From a virus, in the IMG/VR virus record IMGVR_UViG_3300031566_000041, positions 1 through 55,442 of that record: a stretch of 55,442 bases of DNA. One strand, 5' to 3'. The notes beneath the pieces were generated by a model. That model made no database searches, was not told where the DNA came from, and saw only the letters and a program-made list of their open reading frames with translations. This document shows positions 39,771-48,181 of this stretch, piece after piece. The position numbers and the translations under genes are program-made. Within the stretch, counting starts at the first letter, position 1; each line of letters begins with the position of its first letter.

Positions 39771-39919
39771 GGGACGCTTTCTTCCTGGCTTACGGCGGAC
39801 TGCACTGGGAATATTCCGAGGTAATGGCGCTGCCGCTTCGGGTCCGCGCGGAATTCGTGGAGGCCCTGGAGCGGCAGCTTGCCTTTGAGAAGGAACAATT
39901 GGAGCGCGGACGGAAATGA
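39093..39919 (+). CDS. Tail assembly chaperone, -1 frameshift product (G-T-like fusion)
   Basis: A -1 slip at about 39749 (slippery heptamer T-TTT-TTG or G-GGT-TTT in the zero frame) joins the upstream gene to the overlapping -1 frame. The fused tail continues with VPRSSLVRDAFFLAYGGLHW and EYSEVMALPLRV up to the stop at 39917-39919, giving about 275 residues. Phages typically make a minority of such G-T-type chaperone, and the tape measure start (ATG 39916) overlaps its stop in an ATGA junction. The extension resembles the T-domain of known chaperones. Confidence 0.75.
39740..39749 (+). promoter_or_regulatory. Programmed -1 ribosomal frameshift slippery site
   Basis: GGGTTTTTTG in the zero frame reads as CCG GGT TTT TTG. 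It contains two overlapping canonical heptamers, G-GGT-TTT and T-TTT-TTG. The -1 frame is open through this site and continues to 39919. I see no obvious strong stimulatory structure downstream. Confidence 0.7.
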
Positions 39920-42900
39920 ACGGCGATCTCGGTCTTGGTCTCATCGTCTCGATGAAGGACGCGTTCTCCCAGAACGCGGCCCGCATCCAGTCGTCCATGA
40001 TGTCCCTGGACGGGACCGTGGCGGCTTCAAGCGAGCGCATGACCAAGAACCTCGACCGCATCCAGAAAGGCACCATGATGATCGGGGCCGGACTCGCGCT
40101 TATGGCCATGCCCGCAGCCCTCATTGCTTCCACCGCCGCCACACAAAAGGCCCTGGGCGAGATGGCCTCCCTCGGAACCAAAGACCTCCGCGCTCTCGAA
40201 GACGCGGCCGAGAGCTTCACCAACACCTGGGCCGGGAGCAGCAAGGCGGAATTCATTGGCGCGGCCTATGACGTCAAATCCGCGCTCGCCAACCTGAGCG
40301 ACGAGGCGGTGGGGACCTTCTCCGCGATGGCCGCGCTTACCGCCAAGGCAACCAAGGCCAGTATCCAGGAGATGGTAGGCACCTTCACCACCGGCTACGG
40401 CATCTTCAAGCCGATCATGGCGGACATGACTGACATGGAATGGGCCAAGGCCTTTTCCGGGGGCATGGCCCAGACCGTGGCCGTGTTCAAGACCACTGGC
40501 GCGGGAATGGCCGAGGCCATCAAGAACATCGGCGCGGTGGCCGCCTCATCCAACATTCCCCTCGCGGAACAGATGGCCATCCTTGGACAGCTGCAGACGA
40601 CCATGCCCGGGTCCGAGGCCGGGACACTCTACAAGGCCTTCATCATGAAGGCGGCCGAGGCCTCGAACGAACTGGGGGTTTCCCTGGTGGACTCCAGCGG
40701 ACGCTTGAAGGGCATCATCCCGATCCTTGAAGAGATCAAAAAGAAATACCCCGACCTCTCCCAGGCTGCGGCCCAAGTCGAAATCAAGAAGGCCTTCGGG
40801 TCGGACGAGGCGGTGAAATTCCTGCTGCAGATGTCCCAGGGCATGGAAGCCCTGGGGGGCAACATCCGCTCCATCGAGCAGGCCATGAAGAGCGGCACCG
40901 CCGTGACCGAGGAAATGGCCCGGGCCATGAACATGGACATCGGCTCGCAGTTCCAACTAGTCAGACAACAGGTGAGCAACCTCTTCGAGATACTCGGGCG
41001 GACGCTTTTGCCCGTCGTCATCCCCGTCATCCAGGGCGTCTCGCAGATGATCCTGTTCTTGCAGAAGCTTGCCAAGTCCATGCCGGGCGTGACCCGCGCG
41101 GTCCTCACCTTCAGCATGGCCCTCGGCGCGGTGCTCGTGGTCGTGGGCGGCGTGATCGCGGCGGTCGGGACCATCGGCGTGGCGCTGCCGGCGATCAAGG
41201 CCGGGATCGTGGCAATGGGAGCTTCTTTGTCCGGCGTCGGGGCCGCGATTGCCACTTACTTCCTGCCGGTCGTGGCCGTGATCGGCGGAGTGATCCTCGC
41301 GGTCTATCTCCTGAAGCGGGCCTGGGAGACGAACTTCGCGGGCATCCGGGACACAGTCATGGGCGCTTGGAACAAGGTGCAGCTGGTCTTCCAGGGGATC
41401 AGGACACTTATATCTTCGCTCAAGGACGGGACCGGGCAAATGTCGGCGGACCTGGCGCAGAAGCTCGAGGCCGCGGGCCTCATGGGACTCGTGACCACAG
41501 TGTTCAGGATTTACTACCGGGTGCGCCAGTTTCTGGCCGGACTCCACCAGGCATTCGCGCATGCCTTCGAGCGGATCGGGGCCATCCTCGGACCGGCAGT
41601 GCGCTCGCTGCTGCAAGCCTACGGCGCATTATATAAAGCGATCTTCTCGGTGATCGGGATCTTCGGCATGGCCGCGACCTCGGCGGACGCCTCGACCTAC
41701 AAGAAGCTGGGCCAGGCGCTCGGCACGGTGATCGGCGTAATTGCCCAGGTCGGGGCCTTCATTGTGAAGTGCGTTATCAACCAATTGGTGTTCGTCATCA
41801 AGGTGGTGACGGCAGTGGTGCGCGCCGTGGTCTGGATGGCCACGACCATCATCGGCGCTTTCATCGCGGCGGCCCAGTTCGTCTTCAAATTCTTCCTGCC
41901 GCTTCGCCTGCTGGTCCAGGCCTTACAGCTGGCGGCGCGGGCGGCCTACATCGTGTGGCAGGTACTCTCGGGCGACATCTCGGTGCTGGAGGGCCTCAAG
42001 TCCTTCGCCGGCGCGGTGTTCGACTATCTGGCCACGCCGTTCTTCTGGGTCCGCGACATCATCGTGGCGGTGTGGGAGTCCATCAAAGGACTGTTCCTCA
42101 CGGTGGGGACCTTCTTCAAGGAAGCGGCTGGAACCATCGCCTCGGCGTTCATGAACCTGCCGCTCGTGCGGATGCTGGCCGACGTGATCGGGACCGCTCG
42201 CAGCTTTTTCGCGGGTGATGTCACTTTCCTCGAGGCGGGCAAGCGCATGATGTTCGCTCTGGGCAAGGGGATTCTCGCGGCGGCGACTTATCCCTTCACC
42301 ATGCTCAAGAACGCGATCGGCTACTTGCGAAGGCTTCTGCCCTTCTCTGACGCGGAGACCGGCCCGCTTTCTACCCTCACCGCCTCGGGCGCGGCCCTTT
42401 TGAAGACGTTTTCTCTGGGAATGATGGGGACTGTGTTCTTGCCAGCCAAGGTGCTGGGTCTCGCGCTCAAGGGAGTGCTCGCTGGCGCTGTATTCATCCG
42501 GGACCGGCTCAAGACGCTGGGAAGCGGGATCATATCCTCGATCACTCAACCTTTCAGCAAGGGGACGGAACTCGCCTCGACCGTCTGGCAGAAGATCAAA
42601 GGCCCTGGCGCTGGAATTATTGAGGCGCTTGCGGCTCCATTTCAAACGCTGGGCAACACGGTGAACACGCTATGGCAAGGCGTGAGCAACGCAGCCGCAA
42701 ACTTCTGGACCGGTTTGAGGGACCTCGCCGGGTCCGCCTGGTCGCAGATAAGCTCTCCGTTTTCGATGATCGCGGACACCGCGACCGCCGCCTGGAGTAG
42801 AATCACCAACGGAGCATCTTCAGCTTGGGGAAGACTCAAATCAATGGCGGCCACTGCAAGCAGTTGGATCAGGGCCCCGTTCGAGGGAGTCGCTTCAATC

Positions 42901-43590
42901 GCTTCCACGACTTGGGAAAAGATCAAGGCCGGAATTACAGACTGGGGCAAGTCCGGTATTGAAATGACGAGGCGGGGTATTGCCGCTGGCGGAGAAAGCA
43001 TCGGCGAGCGGGTTTCCGTTCCCTTCAAAACAGCGAGAGCCGCAGAGTTACCCAAGTTGCCCAAACCTGAAATCCCGATCAAGCCGAGTTTCAGCTTGCC
43101 CAAGGTCCAAGAAGTCATCAAGGCTTTGGGAAGCGGAATCAACACAGCCGTCCAACTTCCGGTCAAAGTAATCGAACGAGCTACCGAGGTCGTCGGCAGC
43201 CCGATGAAAAACCTGGCCGCGCCCGCGCTCCTGGCCGGGACCTTGGTTCTGACCCCAGTGCTCTCCGGCGCGATCCCGGAGATCGGCGGTCCCGCGCCGG
43301 TTATCGCCGGTCGCCGGGAAGCGATTGAACCCTTGAGACCGACCGAGCGGCAATCGCAACTCCTTGCCGAGACTCGCGGCGCTCTCACTTCAGGTCCACG
43401 CGAAGGAGCGTCTGGCGCTCCGCCGGAGAACCTCGCCTCGATCCTGGAGGCAATCCTCGCCAAGCTGGACGCGGTCTCCGACCGGCCGATTGACCTGCGG
43501 GTGACGACCACGCTTGACGGCCGCCAGATCGCCCAGGCCGTGTACAAGGACCTGCGCGAGCGCAAGGTCAAGAACTACGAGACTTCGTGA
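39916..43590 (+). CDS. Tail tape measure protein
   Basis: This 1224-residue protein is the longest helical structural protein in the tail module. It opens with MNGDLGLGLIVSMKDAFSQN, has hydrophobic stretches in its middle (about 390-470 and 560-690) and a repetitive, Ser/Ala-rich C-terminal region. The early part (TGAGMAEAIKNIGAVAASSN) fits the TP901-type tape measure family. With the usual 1.5 angstrom per residue rule, the tail would be roughly 180 nm long, a calculation only. The start overlaps the frameshift product by ATGA. Confidence 0.9.
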   Translation: MNGDLGLGLIVSMKDAFSQNAARIQSSMMSLDGTVAASSERMTKNLDRIQKGTMMIGAGLALMAMPAALIASTAATQKALGEMASLGTKDLRALEDAAESFTNTWAGSSKAEFIGAAYDVKSALANLSDEAVGTFSAMAALTAKATKASIQEMVGTFTTGYGIFKPIMADMTDMEWAKAFSGGMAQTVAVFKTTGAGMAEAIKNIGAVAASSNIPLAEQMAILGQLQTTMPGSEAGTLYKAFIMKAAEASNELGVSLVDSSGRLKGIIPILEEIKKKYPDLSQAAAQVEIKKAFGSDEAVKFLLQMSQGMEALGGNIRSIEQAMKSGTAVTEEMARAMNMDIGSQFQLVRQQVSNLFEILGRTLLPVVIPVIQGVSQMILFLQKLAKSMPGVTRAVLTFSMALGAVLVVVGGVIAAVGTIGVALPAIKAGIVAMGASLSGVGAAIATYFLPVVAVIGGVILAVYLLKRAWETNFAGIRDTVMGAWNKVQLVFQGIRTLISSLKDGTGQMSADLAQKLEAAGLMGLVTTVFRIYYRVRQFLAGLHQAFAHAFERIGAILGPAVRSLLQAYGALYKAIFSVIGIFGMAATSADASTYKKLGQALGTVIGVIAQVGAFIVKCVINQLVFVIKVVTAVVRAVVWMATTIIGAFIAAAQFVFKFFLPLRLLVQALQLAARAAYIVWQVLSGDISVLEGLKSFAGAVFDYLATPFFWVRDIIVAVWESIKGLFLTVGTFFKEAAGTIASAFMNLPLVRMLADVIGTARSFFAGDVTFLEAGKRMMFALGKGILAAATYPFTMLKNAIGYLRRLLPFSDAETGPLSTLTASGAALLKTFSLGMMGTVFLPAKVLGLALKGVLAGAVFIRDRLKTLGSGIISSITQPFSKGTELASTVWQKIKGPGAGIIEALAAPFQTLGNTVNTLWQGVSNAAANFWTGLRDLAGSAWSQISSPFSMIADTATAAWSRITNGASSAWGRLKSMAATASSWIRAPFEGVASIASTTWEKIKAGITDWGKSGIEMTRRGIAAGGESIGERVSVPFKTARAAELPKLPKPEIPIKPSFSLPKVQEVIKALGSGINTAVQLPVKVIERATEVVGSPMKNLAAPALLAGTLVLTPVLSGAIPEIGGPAPVIAGRREAIEPLRPTERQSQLLAETRGALTSGPREGASGAPPENLASILEAILAKLDAVSDRPIDLRVTTTLDGRQIAQAVYKDLRERKVKNYETS

Positions 43591-43597
43591 GGCGCGC

Positions 43598-44068
43598 ATG
43601 GTCACCTATCGCAAGGAAACCACGGCCTACCTGGTGGACGTCGACACCGGCGAGTACCTGGCCTTCCAGTACAACCCCAACGACATCGGGGACGACAAGA
43701 GCACAGCCTACGCCGCAATCAAGATTCCGGGGATGAGTCATCCGCGCTACCAGTACGTGGCCGGCGAGCCACGCAAGCTCACCTTCAAGCTCTCCTTCTT
43801 CAAGCGGGACGTCAAGAAGAACGTGGAGTGGCTCCGTTCGCTCCTCTACCCCGAGCACGCCGGGACCATGCTCAAGAACGCGCCGCACCGGGTGCTGTTC
43901 ATGTTCGGCGATCTCTATCCGGGCGTGCTCTGCATCGTGAGCCAGGTCAAGGCCCGCTACTTCCACATGTTCGACCGGGACAATCTCCTGCCCCAACGCG
44001 CGGAGGTGGACGTAGTCCTGGAGGAATATGTGAGCGAGTCGGTGAACTACTCGGAGGTGCGGCCATGA
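43598..44068 (+). CDS. LysM-associated baseplate/tube-joining protein (CIS tube family)
   Basis: The product of about 156 residues starts at ATG 43598. The N-terminal part contains FQYNPNDIGDDKSTAYAAIK and a Pro-Gly-x-S-x-P-R motif (IPGMSHPRYQYVAGEPRKL), the pattern of short proteins that join the inner tube to the baseplate in phages and contractile injection systems. It overlaps the next gene, a LysM-like protein, by 4 bp. Confidence 0.75.
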   Translation: MVTYRKETTAYLVDVDTGEYLAFQYNPNDIGDDKSTAYAAIKIPGMSHPRYQYVAGEPRKLTFKLSFFKRDVKKNVEWLRSLLYPEHAGTMLKNAPHRVLFMFGDLYPGVLCIVSQVKARYFHMFDRDNLLPQRAEVDVVLEEYVSESVNYSEVRP

Positions 44069-44355
44069 TCGGGCGCAATTCCCGGTACGCCTCGTCCATC
44101 CTCTACCAGGACGGCCCGGAGGAGTTCCTGGGCACGCGGCCCTTGATTGACACCACACCCCGGCCCGACGACCGCTTCCACACCGTGGTCGAGGGCGACC
44201 GCCTGGATGTCCTGGCTCACCACTACTTCGGACGGGCCGACCTGTGGTGGATCATCTGCGATTACAATGACATCTTCTTCCCCTTGGAACTGGAGACTGG
44301 CGCGGTCCTACGGATTCCTTCCCAGGAGCACGTCCAGATGCGAATTCTGGCTTGA
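44065..44355 (+). CDS. LysM-type baseplate protein (gp53/gpX-like)
   Basis: This 96-residue protein contains FHTVVEGDRLDVLAHHYFGR followed by ADLWWIICDYNDIF and a VLRIPS strand, the sequence signature of small LysM-like baseplate proteins (gpX/gp53 type). They anchor the tape measure and tube in the baseplate. It ends just before a regulatory interval that contains promoter copy F. Confidence 0.85.
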   Translation: MIGRNSRYASSILYQDGPEEFLGTRPLIDTTPRPDDRFHTVVEGDRLDVLAHHYFGRADLWWIICDYNDIFFPLELETGAVLRIPSQEHVQMRILA

Positions 44356-44358
44356 TAA

Positions 44359-44397
44359 ATTTCACTCCTTTGTGAAATCCGGGTTAACTCGGATTTC
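44359..44397. promoter_or_regulatory. Two overlapping inverted repeats (possible alternative structures or operator)
   Basis: ATTTCAC (44359-44365) pairs with GTGAAAT (44372-44378). GAAATCCG (44374-44381) pairs with CGGATTTC (44390-44397). They share GAAAT, so only one stem can form at a time in RNA. A GTTAAC palindrome sits in the second loop. They precede promoter copy F by about 45 bp, so they could be an operator or the 3' end of the upstream transcript. Confidence 0.45.
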
Positions 44398-44437
44398 CCC
44401 GCCAGCGGTGTTTGAAAAAAATCGCTCTCCGCCCAAC

Positions 44438-44480
44438 TTTTTTCCGACACTTTTGCCATCTCGCCGGTATATATCCCCAT
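44438..44480 (+). promoter_or_regulatory. Conserved phage promoter element, copy F (baseplate operon)
   Basis: CCCAACTTTTTT leads into CCGACA (44444-44449), then an 18-bp spacer ending in CGCCGG, TATATA (44468-44473) and TCCCC. It lies 42 bp before the baseplate hub gene and is the last copy seen. Confidence 0.8.
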
Positions 44481-44515
44481 GACCTTTTCAAAAGGTCGCG
44501 AGCGGAGCGCCGGAC

Positions 44516-45784
44516 ATGGAACTCGACACCTTCAAACCAACATTTCTGATCCAGATCGAGGGGCAGACCCTCTCGAAGGACATCACACAGGAGATCACCT
44601 CGTTCGTGTTCGAGGACAACGAGGAAGAACTGGACGTGATGGAGCTATCGGTCACAGACCGGAACCTCCAGTTCGTGGATGACCCGCTGTTCCAGGAAGG
44701 CAACGAGATCGTGGCCCGGTTCGGCTACGTGGACAACCTCTCGCCCAAGAAGAAGGCGGTGATCAAGGACATTGATTACGACTTCCCGGAAGACGGCGAC
44801 CCCAGCATCCGCATCAAGGCCTATGACAAGGGCTTCAAGCTCGCGGGCAAGGAGAACCAGAAGGTCTGGCAGAAGCCTCCCCCTGGCATCCTCTACTCGG
44901 AAATCGCGGAGCAGATCGCGGCCGCGAACGGTCTCACGCCGGTGGTCCGCCCCACCAAGGTGAAGCACCTGCGGGTGACCCAGAGCAACATCTCGGACGC
45001 GCAATTCCTGCAGGAGCTTGCGGCCAAGGCCCGCGACAAGGACGGCGAGGGTGTCACCGGCTATGCCTTCTACATCCAGGACGACGAACTTCATTTCCAT
45101 CCCCGCGATTTGGAGCAAGGCCCGGCCCTCACGCTCGAATACTTCACCGACAAGCGAGGCATCCTGCGCTCCTTCCGGCCCTCCTCGCAATCGCAGGGGG
45201 CCAAGGGCGCTGGCACTGAGACCCGGGCCGTGGGCGTGGACCCGCGCAAGAAAGAGCCAGTTGAACACAAGGCCAACAACGAAAACACCCCTGAACGGAC
45301 CTCCTTGGGCAAGCGCACTTACCTGGTGGACGGCAACACCGGCGAGGCCAGTTACAAGGAGGAGGAGACCGGCCGGGTCGTGGCCAGCTTCGACCGCTCC
45401 GAAGGGTTCCACGAGGAGCCGCTCCAGGAGCCGGCCCAGGACCTGGCCGAGGGGAAATTCAAGGAGGCCGAACTCAAGCAGGTTGAAGCCACGGCGGTCA
45501 CCATCGGCGTCCCCTCGCTCCGGGCCAAGCAGAACCTCGAGGTCAAGGGCGTGGGCCGGAAGTTCTCCGGCATTTATTACTGCCAGTCGGCGCGGCACGT
45601 GATCGGCGAGGGCGGCTACAGCTGCGAGTTAAAGCTCAAAAAGAACGCGCTCGGCAAGGGCGCGGGCCAGAAGTCCGACGAGGCCAAAGGGAAGCAGAAC
45701 GATCAGGAAGCCCCGCCCACACCGGAAGAGACGCCGCCGCCGATGGTGACCATCGATGCCAATACGGGCGAACAAACCAGCTGA
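44516..45784 (+). CDS. Baseplate hub protein (phage late control D/gp27-like)
   Basis: This 422-residue protein has a gpD-like core: LSVTDRNLQFVDDPLFQEGNEI, VARFGY and the region YSEIAEQIAAANGLTPVVRP then LRVTQSNISDAQFLQELAAKARD. The C-terminal part contains RAKQNLEVKGVGRKFSGIYYCQS and an acidic Pro-rich tail. Such proteins form the trimeric hub to which the spike attaches. It follows promoter copy F and starts the baseplate and spike operon. Confidence 0.88.
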   Translation: MELDTFKPTFLIQIEGQTLSKDITQEITSFVFEDNEEELDVMELSVTDRNLQFVDDPLFQEGNEIVARFGYVDNLSPKKKAVIKDIDYDFPEDGDPSIRIKAYDKGFKLAGKENQKVWQKPPPGILYSEIAEQIAAANGLTPVVRPTKVKHLRVTQSNISDAQFLQELAAKARDKDGEGVTGYAFYIQDDELHFHPRDLEQGPALTLEYFTDKRGILRSFRPSSQSQGAKGAGTETRAVGVDPRKKEPVEHKANNENTPERTSLGKRTYLVDGNTGEASYKEEETGRVVASFDRSEGFHEEPLQEPAQDLAEGKFKEAELKQVEATAVTIGVPSLRAKQNLEVKGVGRKFSGIYYCQSARHVIGEGGYSCELKLKKNALGKGAGQKSDEAKGKQNDQEAPPTPEETPPPMVTIDANTGEQTS

Positions 45785-45797
45785 AAGGAGGATGGAG

Positions 45798-46229
45798 ATG
45801 GGTGATTTGAGTTTGAATTTTTCGCGCTCGGAGTTCAGGTGCAAGTGCTGCGGGGAAGCCAAGGTAAACGAGAACCTGGTCGCGGCCCTGCAGGAACTCC
45901 GCGACCTGGCGGGGGCCCCGATCACGGTGATCAGCGGGTATCGGTGCCCCAAGCACAACTCGGCGGTCGGCGGCGCGAAGGCGAGCCAGCACATGCAGGG
46001 CAAGGCCGCGGACATCGTGATCAAGGGGAAGACGCCCTTCGAGACGTTCCGGCTGGCGGATCGGATCGAGGCGTTCAAGAACGGCGGCATGGGTTTGTAC
46101 CCGACGCATGGCTTTGTCCATGTGGACGTGCGCGGGCATCGGTCGCGCTGGGCCAAACTGCATGGCCGCGCGGTATCCGTCGCGGAAGCGATGAAGAGTG
46201 AAGGAGGTGAAGGCAATGGGACAGTATGA
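45798..46229 (+). CDS. Peptidase M15 family protein (endolysin-type or tail-associated peptidoglycan hydrolase)
   Basis: This 143-residue protein of the M15 (D-Ala-D-Ala carboxypeptidase-like) family has the zinc ligands His65-x6-Asp72 (SQHMQGKAADI) and His108 (VHVD). A Cys-rich N-terminal segment, FRCKCCGE, is typical of this group (Cys15, Cys17, Cys18). The ATG at 45798 follows AAAGGAGG by 6 bases. It probably cleaves peptidoglycan peptide bonds, as a lysin or baseplate hydrolase. No signal peptide is present. The small membrane protein encoded next may be its holin. Confidence 0.85.
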   Translation: MGDLSLNFSRSEFRCKCCGEAKVNENLVAALQELRDLAGAPITVISGYRCPKHNSAVGGAKASQHMQGKAADIVIKGKTPFETFRLADRIEAFKNGGMGLYPTHGFVHVDVRGHRSRWAKLHGRAVSVAEAMKSEGGEGNGTV

Positions 46230-46530
46230 GTGGATCGTCAAGTTCATCCTGGAGCACGCGGACCTGTTCGGGACCCTGCTGGCCACGATCATCACGATTC
46301 TCAAGCTCACGGCCTGGGGCAAGGGCAAGTCCGACGCCCTGGACACCGTGGTCAACGTGATCGAGCAGCTGGGGGCCAAGGAGGTCAAGGGCGGTGTGGT
46401 CGCGCAGGAAGGCAACCTCACGCCCGAGGCCAAGGACGCCATCCTGCACGCGGTGGCCAAGGCCGATCCCAAGAAAACCCCGGAGACCCTGGCTATCCGG
46501 TTCATCAAGAACATCCTCGGCGTGAAGTGA
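46216..46530 (+). CDS. Small membrane protein, holin candidate
   Basis: The product of about 104 residues starts at ATG 46216 with AAGGAGGTGAAGGCA upstream and overlaps the M15 gene by 14 bp. One hydrophobic segment (LFGTLLATIITILKLTAW, about 19-36) is followed by a charged C-terminal domain. Small membrane proteins directly after a lysin gene are commonly holins. It could also be a phage membrane protein without a lytic role. Confidence 0.6.
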   Translation: MGQYEWIVKFILEHADLFGTLLATIITILKLTAWGKGKSDALDTVVNVIEQLGAKEVKGGVVAQEGNLTPEAKDAILHAVAKADPKKTPETLAIRFIKNILGVK

Positions 46531-46542
46531 GGCCAGGCACCA

Positions 46543-47526
46543 GTGCTTGAAACGCAGGATCGGCAGCACGAGGAGCGGTACAAGAACCGCTGGTTCGGCA
46601 AGTACCGCGCCTTTGTGCGCGACAACAACGACCCCGAACGGCTGGGCCGGGCGCGGCTGGAGATTCCAGCCGTGCTCGGCTCCGGGCCGGAGAACTGGTC
46701 GGAGTGGGCCTGGCCGTGCTTCCCTTACGGCGGCAACCAGGACATGGGCATGTTCTTCGTGCCCGAGGAAGGGGCCTCGGTCTGGGCCGAGTTCGAGGGC
46801 GGCGAGGTGGGCCGTCCGATCTGGATCGGCGTCTGGCTCGCCAAGTCCAATCCCGGTGAGCAACCTGAAGAAGCCAAGCGCCTGTGCAACGAGCCGACCT
46901 GTCTTGACTGCGAGGACAAGCAGGAGCACCAGGCCAAGACCCCGGACGATCTTGAACACAAGAAGTACCACCAGCACCCGCCCTACTACTGCCCGCGGCG
47001 CAAGGTGCTCATGAAGACCGAGACCGGGCACACCATCGTCGTGGACGACCGGGACGAGGAAGAGTTTTTCAAGATCATCGACCGCTCCGGCCAGATCATC
47101 CACTTCGACTGCAAGGTCAAGCGCGACATCCAGAGCGGGAACTCGAAGGCGCGAGCCACGAAGGACGCGGAGCAGGGCGACCAGCTGAACATTGATTCCG
47201 ATATCAAGGAAAAAAAGGCCCGGATCGAGATCACCGACCTGTGCCGGCAGTACGTCCGCTTCGAGGCCTGGAAGGACAAGGAGAAGATTCACATCCAGTC
47301 GTGCGACAAGAACCGGAGCCGCTGGCAGAAGATTCTGCTCGACACCACCAAGGCCAAGGAGAAGGTCTACATCTGGGGCTTGGGCGCGGCGCAGGAGATT
47401 CTGATCGACTCGACTGCCGGCGCGGAAAAAATCCGCCTCACAGACAAGGCGGGGAGCACGATCACGATGGACGGGGTGACGGGCAACATCGTCATCAAGT
47501 CCACCAACAAGGTGCTGATCAATTAG
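46543..47526 (+). CDS. Baseplate spike protein (gpV/gp5-like OB-fold with beta-helix)
   Basis: This 327-residue protein starts at GTG with a weak ribosome-binding site. The N-terminal OB-fold region contains YRAFVRDNNDPERLGRARLE and VWAEFEGGEVGRPIWIGVWL. A Cys-rich insert (CNEPTCLDCEDK) and a repetitive C-terminal beta-helix follow (IRLTDKAGSTITMDGVTG, NIVIKSTNK). It would form the needle on the hub. The PAAR tip gene lies two genes downstream. Confidence 0.85.
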   Translation: MLETQDRQHEERYKNRWFGKYRAFVRDNNDPERLGRARLEIPAVLGSGPENWSEWAWPCFPYGGNQDMGMFFVPEEGASVWAEFEGGEVGRPIWIGVWLAKSNPGEQPEEAKRLCNEPTCLDCEDKQEHQAKTPDDLEHKKYHQHPPYYCPRRKVLMKTETGHTIVVDDRDEEEFFKIIDRSGQIIHFDCKVKRDIQSGNSKARATKDAEQGDQLNIDSDIKEKKARIEITDLCRQYVRFEAWKDKEKIHIQSCDKNRSRWQKILLDTTKAKEKVYIWGLGAAQEILIDSTAGAEKIRLTDKAGSTITMDGVTGNIVIKSTNKVLIN

Positions 47527-47535
47527 GGGGACTGA

Positions 47536-47904
47536 ATGACTGATAACGAGAACAGGGATCAAGTCCTGGAGGAGAGCGAACGGCTCCTGGCCCGGACCTT
47601 CGAGGCCTGGCGTGCTGAGTTCCGCAGCATCCTCGAGGACCACCGCCGCGAGATTCAGGCGCGGCTGGAGAAGATCGAGCGCGAGATCGAGAAGAAGTCC
47701 GACAAGGAAAACGTGGAACTCATGGTGCGCGCGGTCCGCGAGGAACTCTGCCGGCACGCGGAAGACATCAAGAACCTCTACGCCGGGCTGAACCGCAAGA
47801 TGGGCACCGAGACCATGTGGAAGGTGGTGGGCCTGGTGCTCGCTCTTTCGGGCGTGCTTGGCGGCATCGTGGGCTTCCTTGTGCGCCTGTTCATGGGGCA
47901 TTAG
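47536..47904 (+). CDS. Coiled-coil protein with C-terminal transmembrane segment (XhlA-like lysis candidate)
   Basis: This 122-residue protein has an N-terminal charged coiled coil (RLLARTFEAWRAEFRSILED) and a C-terminal hydrophobic helix (about 95-118, VVGLVLALSGVLGGIVGFLV). The layout matches XhlA-type membrane-associated lysis proteins. It sits between spike and PAAR genes, near the M15 peptidase and holin candidate, so it may complete a dispersed lysis set. No signal peptide is seen. Confidence 0.6.
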   Translation: MTDNENRDQVLEESERLLARTFEAWRAEFRSILEDHRREIQARLEKIEREIEKKSDKENVELMVRAVREELCRHAEDIKNLYAGLNRKMGTETMWKVVGLVLALSGVLGGIVGFLVRLFMGH

Positions 47905-48171
47905 ATGGCGAGACCGCAGGCGAGACTCGGGGACATTTCCAACCACGGCGGCGTGATCATCACCGGCGCGATGAGGACCGTGGTGAACGGCAGGCCGGCC
48001 GCGCGGATGGGCGACTTCCATTCATGTCCGCTCCCGTTCCACGGGGTCACTCCCATTGTAACCGGCAGCCCGGACACCTTGACCGAGGGACAACCCAACG
48101 CCCGCATCGGCGACGTGGCCGCGTGCGGCGCGGTGATTGTTACCGGTAGCCCGGACTGCAACGACAACTGA
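47905..48171 (+). CDS. PAAR-domain spike tip protein
   Basis: This 88-residue protein has a repeated PAAR pattern: ARLGDISNHGGVIITGAMRT, GRPAARMGDFHSCPLPFHG and ARIGDVAACGAVIVTGSPDC. PAAR proteins form a sharp metal-bound tip on the gp5/VgrG spike and help pierce the envelope. It starts directly after the stop of the previous gene. Confidence 0.93.
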   Translation: MARPQARLGDISNHGGVIITGAMRTVVNGRPAARMGDFHSCPLPFHGVTPIVTGSPDTLTEGQPNARIGDVAACGAVIVTGSPDCNDN

Positions 48172-48181
48172 GGAACGACTG

